Shown here: positions 43,745 through 52,296 of the stretch, one piece after another
How the letters are laid out: the number at the start of each line of letters is the position of its first letter
Position numbering within the stretch: position 1 is the stretch's first letter
Assembly: GCF_900055185.1 (NCBI RefSeq)
Contig: NZ_FIZX01000002.1
Span: 934,586 to 998,585, forward strand
Length of the DNA stretch: 64,000 nucleotides
From: Grimontia celer
Lineage (GTDB): Bacteria; Pseudomonadota; Gammaproteobacteria; Enterobacterales; Vibrionaceae
Reading direction: 5' to 3'
Made by a program: the position numbers and the translations under genes
Notes under the pieces: generated by a model
Told to the model about the DNA's origin: nothing
Databases searched by the model: none
Seen by the model: only the letters and a program-made list of their open reading frames with translations

Positions 43745-44332
43745 ATGAAGTTCAGAGTGAAGAGTGTGAGTTGGCTTTCAACAGTTTTGCTTGCTGCAAC
43801 ATTAGATGCACATGCCAAAGTCGCTGGCGACCTTTCTCCAAGAGAAACGGCAATTCCGGATACGACGGATAGCGTTCCTCATGTGCAGTTGAACGTGGAA
43901 ACGGATGCGGAATTGATTGCTGCACTCAGAAAAAAGGTAGCAAAGATCCCAGATGTATCATTGCAAAGCTCAATGCTTTCTCTTCCTGGTGCTGAAGGCT
44001 TCTGGATTCGCGACGGTGTTCCGCTTGCGAATCCTCAGGCCATCGTTGGTGGCAGAGAATTCGCGCATTTGCATCCAGACGGCAGTCTTCATGCTTCACT
44101 ACCTCCAGAATTAGCCAAAGAAGCGGTTAAAAACAACTGGGCAACCTTTCATCCCTGGTCGTCTCAGCGTTTGGGTTGGGAAGGCTTCGTCATGATCTAT
44201 ACGCCTTCGACTCAAGCCGAAGTTGATGTTGTTTATGCGCTGGTGGTTTCATCGTTCAACTATGTCACCGGTAAAGAGATCAACGCGCAAAGCTTGAGCG
44301 GAAAGAAATCGGTTAAGTGTTCCCCTAATTAA
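43745..44332 (+). CDS. Secreted DUF5519-like (luciferase-domain) protein
   Basis: 195 residues with a signal peptide ending DAHA. The core REFAHLHPDGSLHASLPPEL, then FHPWSSQRLGWEGFVMIYTP and EVDVVYALVVSSFNYVTG, looks like the DUF5519/luciferase-domain family of unknown function (recognised from memory, moderate certainty). The two His of HLHPDGSLH could bind a metal or act in catalysis. It is 21 bases after the barrel gene, likely co-transcribed, and ends next to the convergent 8-oxoguanine deaminase. Confidence 0.65.
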   Translation: MKFRVKSVSWLSTVLLAATLDAHAKVAGDLSPRETAIPDTTDSVPHVQLNVETDAELIAALRKKVAKIPDVSLQSSMLSLPGAEGFWIRDGVPLANPQAIVGGREFAHLHPDGSLHASLPPELAKEAVKNNWATFHPWSSQRLGWEGFVMIYTPSTQAEVDVVYALVVSSFNYVTGKEINAQSLSGKKSVKCSPN

Positions 44333-44350
44333 TATGGCAAAGAAAAAATG

Positions 44351-44370
44351 AAGGCGCTTTTTAGCGCCTT
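44351..44370 (-). terminator. Terminator overlapping the 8-oxoguanine deaminase stop codon
   Basis: AAGGCGCT and AGCGCCTT form a tight hairpin. On the minus strand it is followed by CATTTTTTC, so it serves the deaminase gene, whose stop codon lies at the loop-stem border. Confidence 0.75.
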
Positions 44371-45728
44371 AGTTGCTGAGCTTTATCCGCCAGCCTTTGT
44401 GCTGCCGCACGGTGTTTTGCCATTAGTTCTTGCTTGTCGACATCAACCAAATCGCCATCAACCACACGCCAATCACCATTAACCATGACGCGATCTGCAC
44501 GATGGTGGCCGCAAAGCACCAATGCAGCGAGAGGCTCGTGGCTGCCAGAGAACTGAATTTCGTCTAGCTTGAACATGGCAATATCGGCCAACATACCTTT
44601 ATCCAGCGTGCCGATGTCTTTTCGGCCGATATTTCTCGCCGAGCCCTGCGTCGCCCACCGGAAGGCATCAAAGTGACTGACTTTGGCAGAACCGTATCTC
44701 AGGCGTTGAATGTAGGTCGCCATTCGTAGTTCATTCACCAAATTGGAACCATCATTGGACGCGGATCCATCAACGCCAAGACCAACAGAAGCGCCAGCTT
44801 CTTCTAGTTCCAGATTTCGGCAAATACCCGAAGCGAGCATCATGTTAGAACTTGGGCAATGACAAATTCCAATGCCAGATTGCCCAAGCCTGCGAATCTC
44901 TTCATCGTTGAAATGTATGCCGTGTGCCAGCCAGGTTCTGTCATGCAGCCATCCTACTTCTTCCAGGTAATCGACGGGACGATAACCGAAACGTTCCAGA
45001 CAGAAGTTCTCTTCGTCGATGGTCTCGCAAAGATGGGTATGAAGCATCACATTGTTTTGTTTGGCAACGTGAGCCGTTTCTTTCATGAGCTCTGTGGTGA
45101 CTGAAAAAGGAGAGCAGGGGGCGAGGGCAATTTGGGTCATGCCGCCAAATTCAGGTTGATGATATTCGCGGATTAGACGAACGCTATCATCAATGATGTT
45201 TTGTTCAGTTTGAATGGTGTGTCTTGGGGGCAAACCGCCCTGATCTTCACCAAGACTCATTGAGCCCCGGGTCAGAACAGTGCGCAAACCGAGTTTTCTC
45301 GTTGCTTCTACCTGAATATCAATGGCGTGTTCCAAACCAACGGGGATTAAGTAATGGTGATCGGAAGCCGTGGTACAACCGGAGAGCAAAAGTTCAGCGC
45401 TGGCGAGTTCTGTACCAAGCTGCATCATTTCTTCATCAAGGCCAGCCCACACGGGATATAACGCTTTAAGCCAATGGAATAGCTCTTTGTCCAATGCATC
45501 GGGATAAGCACGGGTGAGCGTCTGGTAGAAATGGTGATGGGCGTTAACCAGACCGGGTAACACGACATGCTCTGAAGCATCTAGGGTATGGTCGAAAGGT
45601 TGGGTGGGAGCAGTGCCTTTGGCTACTATTTCTACTATGGTGTTTCCTTGAACAACAATGCCGCCGGCCGCGTCATCATTCGTTCCAGTCCAAATCGCGA
45701 GAGGATTTTTAATCCAGGTAATCGCCAT
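44361..45728 (-). CDS. 8-oxoguanine deaminase (AtzA/TrzN-type amidohydrolase)
   Basis: 455 residues from MAITW with AAAGGA eight bases upstream; the upstream open frame to 45875 is not used. Zn site NAHHHFYQ (His64, His66), then HTHLCET, LAHGIHFNDEEI and GLGVDGSASNDGSN, with CHCPSSNM. This matches enzymes annotated as 8-oxoguanine deaminase, which convert 8-oxoguanine to urate; relatives act on triazines. In a purine cluster next to a urate/xanthine-type permease, direct production of urate makes sense. Order: azgA-like, NCS2 permease, deaminase, all on the minus strand. Confidence 0.85.
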   Translation of the reverse strand: MAITWIKNPLAIWTGTNDDAAGGIVVQGNTIVEIVAKGTAPTQPFDHTLDASEHVVLPGLVNAHHHFYQTLTRAYPDALDKELFHWLKALYPVWAGLDEEMMQLGTELASAELLLSGCTTASDHHYLIPVGLEHAIDIQVEATRKLGLRTVLTRGSMSLGEDQGGLPPRHTIQTEQNIIDDSVRLIREYHQPEFGGMTQIALAPCSPFSVTTELMKETAHVAKQNNVMLHTHLCETIDEENFCLERFGYRPVDYLEEVGWLHDRTWLAHGIHFNDEEIRRLGQSGIGICHCPSSNMMLASGICRNLELEEAGASVGLGVDGSASNDGSNLVNELRMATYIQRLRYGSAKVSHFDAFRWATQGSARNIGRKDIGTLDKGMLADIAMFKLDEIQFSGSHEPLAALVLCGHHRADRVMVNGDWRVVDGDLVDVDKQELMAKHRAAAQRLADKAQQLRR

Positions 45729-45756
45729 GTATTTGTATCCTTTGCTGGAAAATGAA

Positions 45757-45787
45757 CAGCCCCGAGTTTCTGAGAAAATCGGGGCTG
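45757..45787 (-). terminator. Hairpin between the NCS2 permease and the deaminase gene
   Basis: CAGCCCCGA pairs with TCGGGGCTG 12 bases after the permease stop. The weak T tract (TTCATTTT) suggests attenuation or processing rather than complete termination. Confidence 0.65.
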
Positions 45788-45798
45788 ACGCGGAGTGT

Positions 45799-47223
45799 TT
45801 ATTGAGTTGGTTTAGAAGGTTGATCTGTCGACTGAGAAGAAGTGCTAGCCATAGCAGGCTCTGCCGTATCTTCACTGAGCGGGATCGTATGCTCGCTATT
45901 CATTTCTTCCTCTTCTGCCTGCTTTTCAGCGTGGACATCTTCTTTCGATTTAGGAAGCACAAGGTTCAGGACAACAGCGACAATCGTACCTGTGGTAATA
46001 CCTGAATGAAGAAGCTGAGCGATATCGTGATGAAGATGCTGTAACAGGGAAGGTTTGATGGTGACAGCAAGGCCAGCCGCCAGAGAAACACATATCACCA
46101 GCGCATTACGACGTGTGTCTGCTGCTTTAACCAACATTCGAATGCCCGCATAGGCAATCATACCGAACATGATGAAACCAACGCCGCCAAGCACAGGCTT
46201 AGGTACTGTAACAGCCAATGCACCAAATTTCGGGAACAAGCCGGCAAGGATCAACAGAGCGCCTGTGGTACCAACAACATAGCGACTTGCTACGCCAGTG
46301 ATACCGACAATACCCACGTTCTGACTGAAAGAGGCCAAAGGCATGGCACCAAAGAATGAACCCACAGCACTACCGATACCATCACCGAGAAGGCCACGTT
46401 TAAGATCTTTACCAGAAATAGTGCGGTGACAGTTGCTGGCAAGCGCGAGGAAATCACCCGTTGCTTCAGCAATAACCACAACGTAGGCAAGACACATGCT
46501 CACGATGGCAGGCCAGGAAAAGCTGAGTCCAAACTTCAGTGGCTCAGGTGCAGCAAACCAACTTGCTTCACCGATTTGCTTCATATCCACCATGCCCATG
46601 CTGAGAGCAACCAGATAGCCGCCTGCTAAGCCGATGACAATGGCTGATGCGGCGACTGAACCTTTCGCATAAGTGGCAACCAGCAAAACAACCAGCAGTG
46701 AAATAGCCGCAAGGAAAAGTTTAGGCAGCGTTGCAAAGTGTTCGCTGCCTGCCGGCGCATCACCTACCCAGTTCATGGCGACCGGAAGAATGGTTAAACC
46801 AATCAGCGTGACGACAACACCACTGACAACTGGCGGGAAAAGCTTACGGATTTGCTCCATAAAAAAGGCGGAGACAATCACCATACATGCACCTACCAGT
46901 GCCGCTCCCATAATCCCAGAAACGCCATCAGCTTTCCCTATGCCTATCGCGATGCCGAGAAATGCAAAGCTGGAACCCATGACAACGGGGAGCCTGATTC
47001 CAACAGGCCCAAAGCCAATACATTGAATGATGGTGAAGGCACCAGAAATAAACAGGGCAGCGTTGATTAATGTGACAACGTCACCTGTTGGTAGGCCAAT
47101 GGCAGTGCCGACAATGAGTGGTACGGCGATAATACCGCCGATTGAGGCAAGCATATGTTGAATACCAAGCAGGACTGTCGAGCCTGCAGGCGGTTTGTCG
47201 TTTAATTCATAGAGCAGTTTCAT
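45799..47223 (-). CDS. NCS2-family purine/urate permease
   Basis: 474 residues with about 14 hydrophobic helices. NCS2 hallmarks: GIQHMLAS in TM1, VVIAEATGDFLALAS in TM8 (the conserved Glu), FFGAMPLASFSQNVGIVGITG with the QN-x-G signature. It should be a proton symporter for xanthine or urate, comparable to UacT/XanQ; the exact substrate is inferred from the neighbouring urate genes. The last 45 residues (QAEEEEMNSEHT...SKPTQ) form an acidic, Ser/Thr-rich cytoplasmic tail unlike typical family members. Confidence 0.9.
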   Translation of the reverse strand: MKLLYELNDKPPAGSTVLLGIQHMLASIGGIIAVPLIVGTAIGLPTGDVVTLINAALFISGAFTIIQCIGFGPVGIRLPVVMGSSFAFLGIAIGIGKADGVSGIMGAALVGACMVIVSAFFMEQIRKLFPPVVSGVVVTLIGLTILPVAMNWVGDAPAGSEHFATLPKLFLAAISLLVVLLVATYAKGSVAASAIVIGLAGGYLVALSMGMVDMKQIGEASWFAAPEPLKFGLSFSWPAIVSMCLAYVVVIAEATGDFLALASNCHRTISGKDLKRGLLGDGIGSAVGSFFGAMPLASFSQNVGIVGITGVASRYVVGTTGALLILAGLFPKFGALAVTVPKPVLGGVGFIMFGMIAYAGIRMLVKAADTRRNALVICVSLAAGLAVTIKPSLLQHLHHDIAQLLHSGITTGTIVAVVLNLVLPKSKEDVHAEKQAEEEEMNSEHTIPLSEDTAEPAMASTSSQSTDQPSKPTQ

Positions 47224-47333
47224 GACTTCTTCCTTTAAGCTGCCGGCGTTCCTTTTTTATTCGGCAGCGCTAGTGGTGAATGTTGAATTACCCCTTGGGA
47301 CGTCGTTGGTCCTGAAAATTAAAGCGAAAAATA

Positions 47334-47351
47334 GGGGCCTCTTTGGGCCCC
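47334..47351 (-). terminator. Terminator of the AzgA-like permease gene
   Basis: GGGGCC and GGCCCC pair across six bases. On the minus strand TATTTTTCG follows. Confidence 0.75.
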
Positions 47352-47359
47352 TTTATTGG

Positions 47360-48706
47360 TTATCCGAGAATGATCAGTTTGAACACAAATAGAATGCTCA
47401 ATGCATACATAGCGATGGAAATATCCGAGAACTTTCCAGTACCCGCTTTGAGCACGGTGTAGGTGATAAAGCCAAGTGCGATACCGTTTGAGATGGAGAA
47501 GGTCAGCGGCATCATCAATGCGGTGACAGCGGCTGGCACTGAGTCAGTAAAGTCATCCCAGTTCACGTGGCGGATGCTGCTCATCATGAGAAAAGCAACA
47601 TAAATGAGTGCACCTGCAGTGGCGTAAGCCGGGATCATTCCTGCCAAAGGTGAAAGGAAAATGGCTGCCAGAAACAACACTCCCACGACGATCGCTGACA
47701 GTCCGGTTCTTGCTCCCGCGGACACACCCGAAGCACTCTCGACGTAACTGGTCACTGGTGGGCAGCCGAAACATGCACCAATAACGCTAGACATACTGTC
47801 CGCTTTCAGTGCTTTTGGCAGGCCATCAATCTTGCCCGTTTCTTTGTTAATGAGATTGGCACGTTCGGCCACACCCATGAGTGTGCCCGCGGTATCGAAC
47901 ATGTTCACAAACAGGAAAGCAAGAATGATACTGATCATGCCGACATTCAGAGCGCCTGCAATGTCCATGGCCATAAAGGTTGGAGCAATGCTTGGTGGCG
48001 CTGAAAAGATCCCGCCATATTCGAAAAGGCCAAGACCTAAACCAATCAGTGTGGTACCGAAAATGCCGATTAGAACGGCACCGAAGACTTGTTTAACGGC
48101 CAATACAGAAATGATGAAGAAGCACACGGCAGCGAGAATGGCAGGTGGTTGAGTAAAGTCGCCAAGTGTTACTAAAGTAGCGGGGCTGCCAACCACAATC
48201 CCAGCGCTTTTTAAGCCGATAATACCGAGGAATAGACCCACGCCCGCTGTCATGGCATAGCGCAGTGAAGAAGGGATGCTGTTGATGATCCATTCGCGAA
48301 CCCGAGAGACACTTAAGCCGACAAAAATGACCCCGGAAATAAACACCGCACCAAGAGCAACTTGCCAGCTGTATCCCATTTCACCGACCACGGTAAATGC
48401 GAAGAAAGCGTTCAAGCCCATGCCCGGAGCAAGCCCCACCGGCCAATTTGCAAACAGCCCCATCATCAGGGTGCCGATTGCGGCACCAATACAGGTAGCA
48501 ACAAACAGCGCGCCAGGATCCATACCGGACGCAGACATAATATTGGGGTTCACGAAAATGATATACGCCATAGTGGCAAAAGTGGTGACCCCACCTATGA
48601 GCTCGTTCTTAACCGATGTGCCGTGTTGGCTCAATTTAAAGTAGCGTTCGAGAAAGCCACTCTTTCCTATGGGTTGTTCAGCAGTGCTTTGCTTATCCAT
48701 TGACAT
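47360..48706 (-). CDS. AzgA-type adenine/guanine/hypoxanthine permease
   Basis: 448 residues. The N-terminus SVKNELIGGVTTFATMAYIIFVNP and GLAPGMGLNAFFAF are diagnostic for the AzgA/PbuG branch (GhxP, PurP, AdeQ relatives), as is CFGCPPVTSYVESASGVSAGARTGLS. A proton symporter for purine bases in the inner membrane. It follows uraH on the same strand after about 80 bases and precedes the NCS2 permease. Guanine or hypoxanthine uptake fits guaD and xdh in the same regulon. Confidence 0.92.
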   Translation of the reverse strand: MSMDKQSTAEQPIGKSGFLERYFKLSQHGTSVKNELIGGVTTFATMAYIIFVNPNIMSASGMDPGALFVATCIGAAIGTLMMGLFANWPVGLAPGMGLNAFFAFTVVGEMGYSWQVALGAVFISGVIFVGLSVSRVREWIINSIPSSLRYAMTAGVGLFLGIIGLKSAGIVVGSPATLVTLGDFTQPPAILAAVCFFIISVLAVKQVFGAVLIGIFGTTLIGLGLGLFEYGGIFSAPPSIAPTFMAMDIAGALNVGMISIILAFLFVNMFDTAGTLMGVAERANLINKETGKIDGLPKALKADSMSSVIGACFGCPPVTSYVESASGVSAGARTGLSAIVVGVLFLAAIFLSPLAGMIPAYATAGALIYVAFLMMSSIRHVNWDDFTDSVPAAVTALMMPLTFSISNGIALGFITYTVLKAGTGKFSDISIAMYALSILFVFKLIILG

Positions 48707-48786
48707 ATTCCTTCTAGGAGTTACTGCGAGTTTTTCCTTTTCGCATTGATTCTGTTTATTTAAATGAGCATTCGTAGGCCAGTCAG

Positions 48787-49140
48787 CTAGCTACCTCTGT
48801 ATGTTGAAAAGCTATAGGGAGAAACCAGTAGAGGGACGTGGTAATGCGCTTTCTCGTCATCGATGCCAAACCGGATAACGACATCGTCAAGAAAAGGGAT
48901 ATCGCTGAGTGCTACACCGCTTTTAATGAAGTATTCGGCAGTATTGAACTGCAGTTGGTATTTTCCTCGTTGGAAATCTGTTTCTTCCAGCAATGGCTCA
49001 TTGGTTCGCCCGTCATGATTGGTCGTCATGGTGATGACGTGTTGAAGGGTATTTCCGTCTAAACGGAATAACGACACTTCAATCTCCGCCCCCGGCTTAC
49101 CTTTGGCCGTGTCGAGCACATGCGTTGTGAGCTTTCCCAT
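48787..49140 (-). CDS. uraH: 5-hydroxyisourate hydrolase (transthyretin-like)
   Basis: Hydrolyses 5-hydroxyisourate, the product of urate oxidation, to OHCU. The 117-residue transthyretin-like protein has LTTHVLDTAKGKPG with the catalytic His7, NHDGRTNEPL with the active-site Arg, AHYHVPLLVSPYSFSTYRGS with the second His pair, and the C-terminal YRGS tetrapeptide that marks the enzyme rather than transthyretin. No signal peptide, so cytoplasmic. It is divergent from puuE across a 450-base gap. Confidence 0.96.
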   Translation of the reverse strand: MGKLTTHVLDTAKGKPGAEIEVSLFRLDGNTLQHVITMTTNHDGRTNEPLLEETDFQRGKYQLQFNTAEYFIKSGVALSDIPFLDDVVIRFGIDDEKAHYHVPLLVSPYSFSTYRGS

Positions 49141-49442
49141 TTACCTCTGTCCTTTTCTTTAAGATTTATTCCTTCGTGCTTCTTTGTATCTATTGAGGAT
49201 CCACGTGATTTCGAGAGCGGATAGCATGTGTGTGATCCGATACATTTCATTCTGTGTGCACATCTACGAACTTAAAATGTACACAATACTTAATTCTTGT
49301 AAAGGTAGAAAAATGCGCAGTATCAATAGTGGGAATCACAGAAGAAAGCCGTTATCTAAAGGGCTTAACGCAGAATTTTGATGCAAAACTCTCATGAGAT
49401 GGATTTCTAGAAATATGAAGGTGACAACATTTCGTTAACTTG

Positions 49443-49472
49443 TTCTTGTAAATTGTATACAAAATGTAATAC
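49443..49472 (+). promoter_or_regulatory. Candidate puuE promoter
   Basis: TTCTTG (49443-49448) and TAATAC (49467-49472) are spaced by 18 bases, and the palindrome TTGTATACAA lies in the spacer. Boxes are predicted by eye and are only fair matches. Confidence 0.35.
49453..49462. promoter_or_regulatory. GntR-type operator, puuE operon
   Basis: TTGTATACAA, identical to the gcl site and to the core of the xdh site, sits about 130 bases upstream of the puuE start. Confidence 0.65.
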
Positions 49473-49591
49473 TAAAAATGTGCTTACCAGTCAGGGGGAA
49501 GATCCTACTCTGATTGCTTCTAATAAACTGATAAAGAGAAACGGTAAGCCTCAAGGTTTTTGATGCAAGGTTTAATAATAGGAATGGCGCG

Positions 49592-50527
49592 ATGAGTAGT
49601 GACTATCCTCGGGATTTGAAAGGCTATGGTGCTCATCCCCCTCATCCAAGATGGCCGGGGGAGGCTCGGATTGCGGTTTCGTTTGTACTGAATTTTGAAG
49701 AGGGCGGCGAACGCTGTGTATTGCATGGGGACAGGGAGTCAGAAGCATTTTTATCTGAAATTCCTTCCGCACAACCTTTGGCAGGTGTCAGGCACATCAG
49801 CATGGAGTCAATCTACGAATATGGCACGCGTGCTGGACTTTGGCGGACATTAAAACTTTTTCGACAACATGAGATTCCCTTGACGGTATTTGCCGTCGGG
49901 ATGGCCGCTGAAAGGTATCCCGAAGCCATTCAAGCGATGGCAGACGAAGGTCATGAAATCTGCAGTCACGGATACCGTTGGATTGACTATCAATATGTTC
50001 GTGAAGAAGACGAACGGGAAGACATGCAAAAAGCTATCGCGGCGATTAAAGCGGTCACAGGAGAGCGGCCATTAGGATGGTACACGGGCAGAACCAGCCC
50101 AAACACACGTAGGCTGGTCGCTGAAGAAGGCGGCTTTCTTTATGACTCTGATGCTTATGACGATGATCTTCCGTACTGGCATGAAGATGGAACTAAGCCG
50201 GGTAAGCCTCAGCTCGTTGTTCCGTATGCCTTAGATACAAACGATATGCGCTTTTCTACTGTTCAGGGCTTCAATTCCGGCGAGCAATTTTTTCAGTATC
50301 TCAAAGACAGTTTTGATGTGCTTTATGAAGAAGGACAGGACGCACCGAAAATGCTTTCTATCGGTTTGCATTGCCGCTTGATTGGCAGACCGGGAAGACT
50401 GGCCGCGCTTAAGCGGTTTATAGAATACGTGAAGCAACATGACAGGGTATGGATCACCCGTCGTATTGATATAGCCAAACACTGGCACAATCATCACCCA
50501 CATCCAAGTATGACTAAACAGGTCTAA
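49592..50527 (+). CDS. puuE: Allantoinase PuuE (polysaccharide deacetylase-like)
   Basis: Hydrolyses allantoin to allantoate by a fold unrelated to the amidohydrolase allantoinases. The 311-residue protein has the PuuE series VLNFEEGGER, GVRHISMESIYEYGTRAG, ICSHGYRWIDYQYV (metal/catalytic region), GWYTGRTSPNTR, YDSDAYDDDLPYW and a late GLHCRLIGRPGRLAAL. It opens puuE-uraD-alc-allA-puuD on the plus strand, 14 bases before uraD. Confidence 0.96.
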   Translation: MSSDYPRDLKGYGAHPPHPRWPGEARIAVSFVLNFEEGGERCVLHGDRESEAFLSEIPSAQPLAGVRHISMESIYEYGTRAGLWRTLKLFRQHEIPLTVFAVGMAAERYPEAIQAMADEGHEICSHGYRWIDYQYVREEDEREDMQKAIAAIKAVTGERPLGWYTGRTSPNTRRLVAEEGGFLYDSDAYDDDLPYWHEDGTKPGKPQLVVPYALDTNDMRFSTVQGFNSGEQFFQYLKDSFDVLYEEGQDAPKMLSIGLHCRLIGRPGRLAALKRFIEYVKQHDRVWITRRIDIAKHWHNHHPHPSMTKQV

Positions 50528-50541
50528 GGAAAGGCATAGTA

Positions 50542-51057
50542 ATGGCACGATTTTCAACCTGTCGCCCCAGCGAGCAAACGAAAGAAGAGTTTGTCGATAC
50601 GTTTGGCGGGGTTTACGAGCACAGTCCTTGGGTAGCAGAACAGGCTTATGGTGCTGGGCTTGATGCAGCGTTTGATGAACAGGAGACGCTTCATTCCCGC
50701 ATGGCAGATGTGCTCAACAATGCGGAAGAGTCTTCAAAAATGCAGGTCATTCTGGCTCACCCCGACCTTGCAGGTCGAGCGGCTCAGGCTGGTGAATTAA
50801 CGGCAGAGTCTACTTCTGAGCAGACAAGTGCAGGCATTGATCAGTGTACCTCAGAAGAGTTTGCCCGTTTCACCGATTTAAACGACCGTTACAAAGAAAA
50901 GTTCCAGTTTCCCTTCATCATGGCAGTAAAAGGGGCAAACAGACACTTGATCCTTGAAGCGTTCGAAAAACGTTTAGAAAACGATGTAATAACTGAATTC
51001 AACACTGCGATTACTGAAATCAACAAAATCGCACTGTTCAGGCTACGTGATTTGTAG
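50542..51057 (+). CDS. uraD: OHCU decarboxylase
   Basis: Converts 2-oxo-4-hydroxy-4-carboxy-5-ureidoimidazoline to S-allantoin, the last step of the urate-to-allantoin triad. 171 residues, all helical. The catalytic His lies in YEHSPWVAEQAY; LAHPDLAGRAA, the STSEQTSAGIDQ segment, LNDRYKEKFQFPFIMAVKG and the EIN-rich C-terminal helix are family marks. GGAAAGG precedes the ATG. Confidence 0.95.
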   Translation: MARFSTCRPSEQTKEEFVDTFGGVYEHSPWVAEQAYGAGLDAAFDEQETLHSRMADVLNNAEESSKMQVILAHPDLAGRAAQAGELTAESTSEQTSAGIDQCTSEEFARFTDLNDRYKEKFQFPFIMAVKGANRHLILEAFEKRLENDVITEFNTAITEINKIALFRLRDL

Positions 51058-51258
51058 CTCTCTGGCCGTCGACATAGCAATCCAATTTTAGAACTTGTCG
51101 ACGAATTCAGCGTCTCGCAAATTGAAGCTCGCCGGAAGCACACTCGATGCTTCCAGCTACAGTGAAAGGGGAAAAGACGCGACCTTTTGTATCCACCGAC
51201 ACCACAGCTTTAACTTCATCCGGTGTCTCAGATATATGTGATAAAGGAAGCAATTGAA
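51058..51258. other. Intercistronic gap with hairpins between uraD and alc
   Basis: Within a compact operon this 200-base gap is conspicuous. It contains complementary pairs CGTCGAC/GTCGACG (51067-51106), GGAAGCA/TGCTTCC (51133-51153) and GACACC/GGTGTC (about 51200-51227). None is followed by a T tract, so they may stabilise or process the mRNA. No small gene is evident. Confidence 0.4.
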
Positions 51259-52251
51259 ATGGATAATCGTCCTGATTTCGTCAAGCTCGTTAATCTCGCC
51301 AGCAGCCGGCTCGGCACGGAAGCGATCTACGCGACAGATGACTTCTTCGCTGACAAACAACGCCTTGTTGATGATGCGCCTCCGGAATGGAAAGAAGGCG
51401 TTTACGATGAGAACGGGAAGTGGATGGATGGCTGGGAATCGCGCCGCAAGCGTGAAGAAGGTCACGACTACTGTGTTGTTCGCCTTGGTTTGCCGGGTAA
51501 GATCATCGGCGTAGATATTGACACCTCTCACTTCACTGGAAACTATCCTCCTTCAGCATCACTGGAAGGCTGTTACTGCCCTGATGGTAATCCAACCGAC
51601 GAACACCAATGGGAAGAACTGCTGCCTTCAATGAATCTTCAGGGAGACAGTCACCACTTTGCGGATATTTATTCAGACAAACCCTTCACCCATGTCCGCT
51701 TTCATATCTACCCAGACGGTGGGGTAGCAAGGCTACGTGTTTATGGTCACCCTGAAATTGATTGGGAACGCGTTAACCCGGAAAGCGAACTCGACTTAGT
51801 CGCTGTAGAAAACGGCGGACGCGCTCTGGCGTGTAATGACCAACACTTCGGTCATATGAGCAATCTGATCATGCCAGGCCGTGGTGTCAATATGGGAGAC
51901 GGTTGGGAAACAGCGCGTCGTCGTGTGCCAGGGAATGACTGGGTGCTCCTTTCTATGGGGCATGCGGGATTGGTAGAGCGGATTGTTATTGATACAGCCC
52001 ATTTCAAAGGAAATTTCCCAGATAGCGTCTCGATCCAAGCTGCTTTTGTCGAAGGCGGGACGGACGAGCAAATTGCTACGCAAAGCCTCTTCTGGCGTGA
52101 GCTTTTGCCAAGTCAGAAGCTATCTGCAGATGCGATCCATGAGTTTGCAGAACAGGTGTGCAATTTGGGTTCGATCTCCCACGTCAGGGTCAACATTTTC
52201 CCAGATGGCGGCATAAGTCGTGTACGCCTATTTGGCAGGAAATCTGGCTGA
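51259..52251 (+). CDS. alc: Allantoicase
   Basis: Hydrolyses allantoate to ureidoglycolate plus urea. The 330-residue product is a tandem of two related beta-sandwich domains: FVKLVNLASSRLGTEAIYATDDFFADKQ with DTSHFTGNYPPSASLEG, and LVAVENGGRALACNDQHFGHMSNLIMPG with DTAHFKGNFPDSVSIQ. Each ends in a H/N-x-x-PDGG-x-x-R-x-R motif. AAAGGAAG lies seven bases before the ATG; the frame's earlier start is not used. Gene symbol follows common usage for the bacterial enzyme. Confidence 0.95.
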   Translation: MDNRPDFVKLVNLASSRLGTEAIYATDDFFADKQRLVDDAPPEWKEGVYDENGKWMDGWESRRKREEGHDYCVVRLGLPGKIIGVDIDTSHFTGNYPPSASLEGCYCPDGNPTDEHQWEELLPSMNLQGDSHHFADIYSDKPFTHVRFHIYPDGGVARLRVYGHPEIDWERVNPESELDLVAVENGGRALACNDQHFGHMSNLIMPGRGVNMGDGWETARRRVPGNDWVLLSMGHAGLVERIVIDTAHFKGNFPDSVSIQAAFVEGGTDEQIATQSLFWRELLPSQKLSADAIHEFAEQVCNLGSISHVRVNIFPDGGISRVRLFGRKSG

Positions 52252-52296
52252 GCTGATAACCCGTTGCAGTGAGAAAAAGACAAAGGAGAAGGAAGA

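Larger units (their letters stand above)
49141..49591. other. Divergent regulatory region between uraH and puuE
   Basis: No gene is evident. It holds a GntR-type palindrome at 49453-49462 and a candidate puuE promoter. The left 200 bases should carry the uraH promoter, for which I see no clear boxes. Confidence 0.5.

Noticed and set aside
45729-45875. Upstream extension of the 8-oxoguanine deaminase frame
   Set aside because: It overlaps the end of the permease gene and the hairpin, and AAAGGA points to the ATG at 45728.
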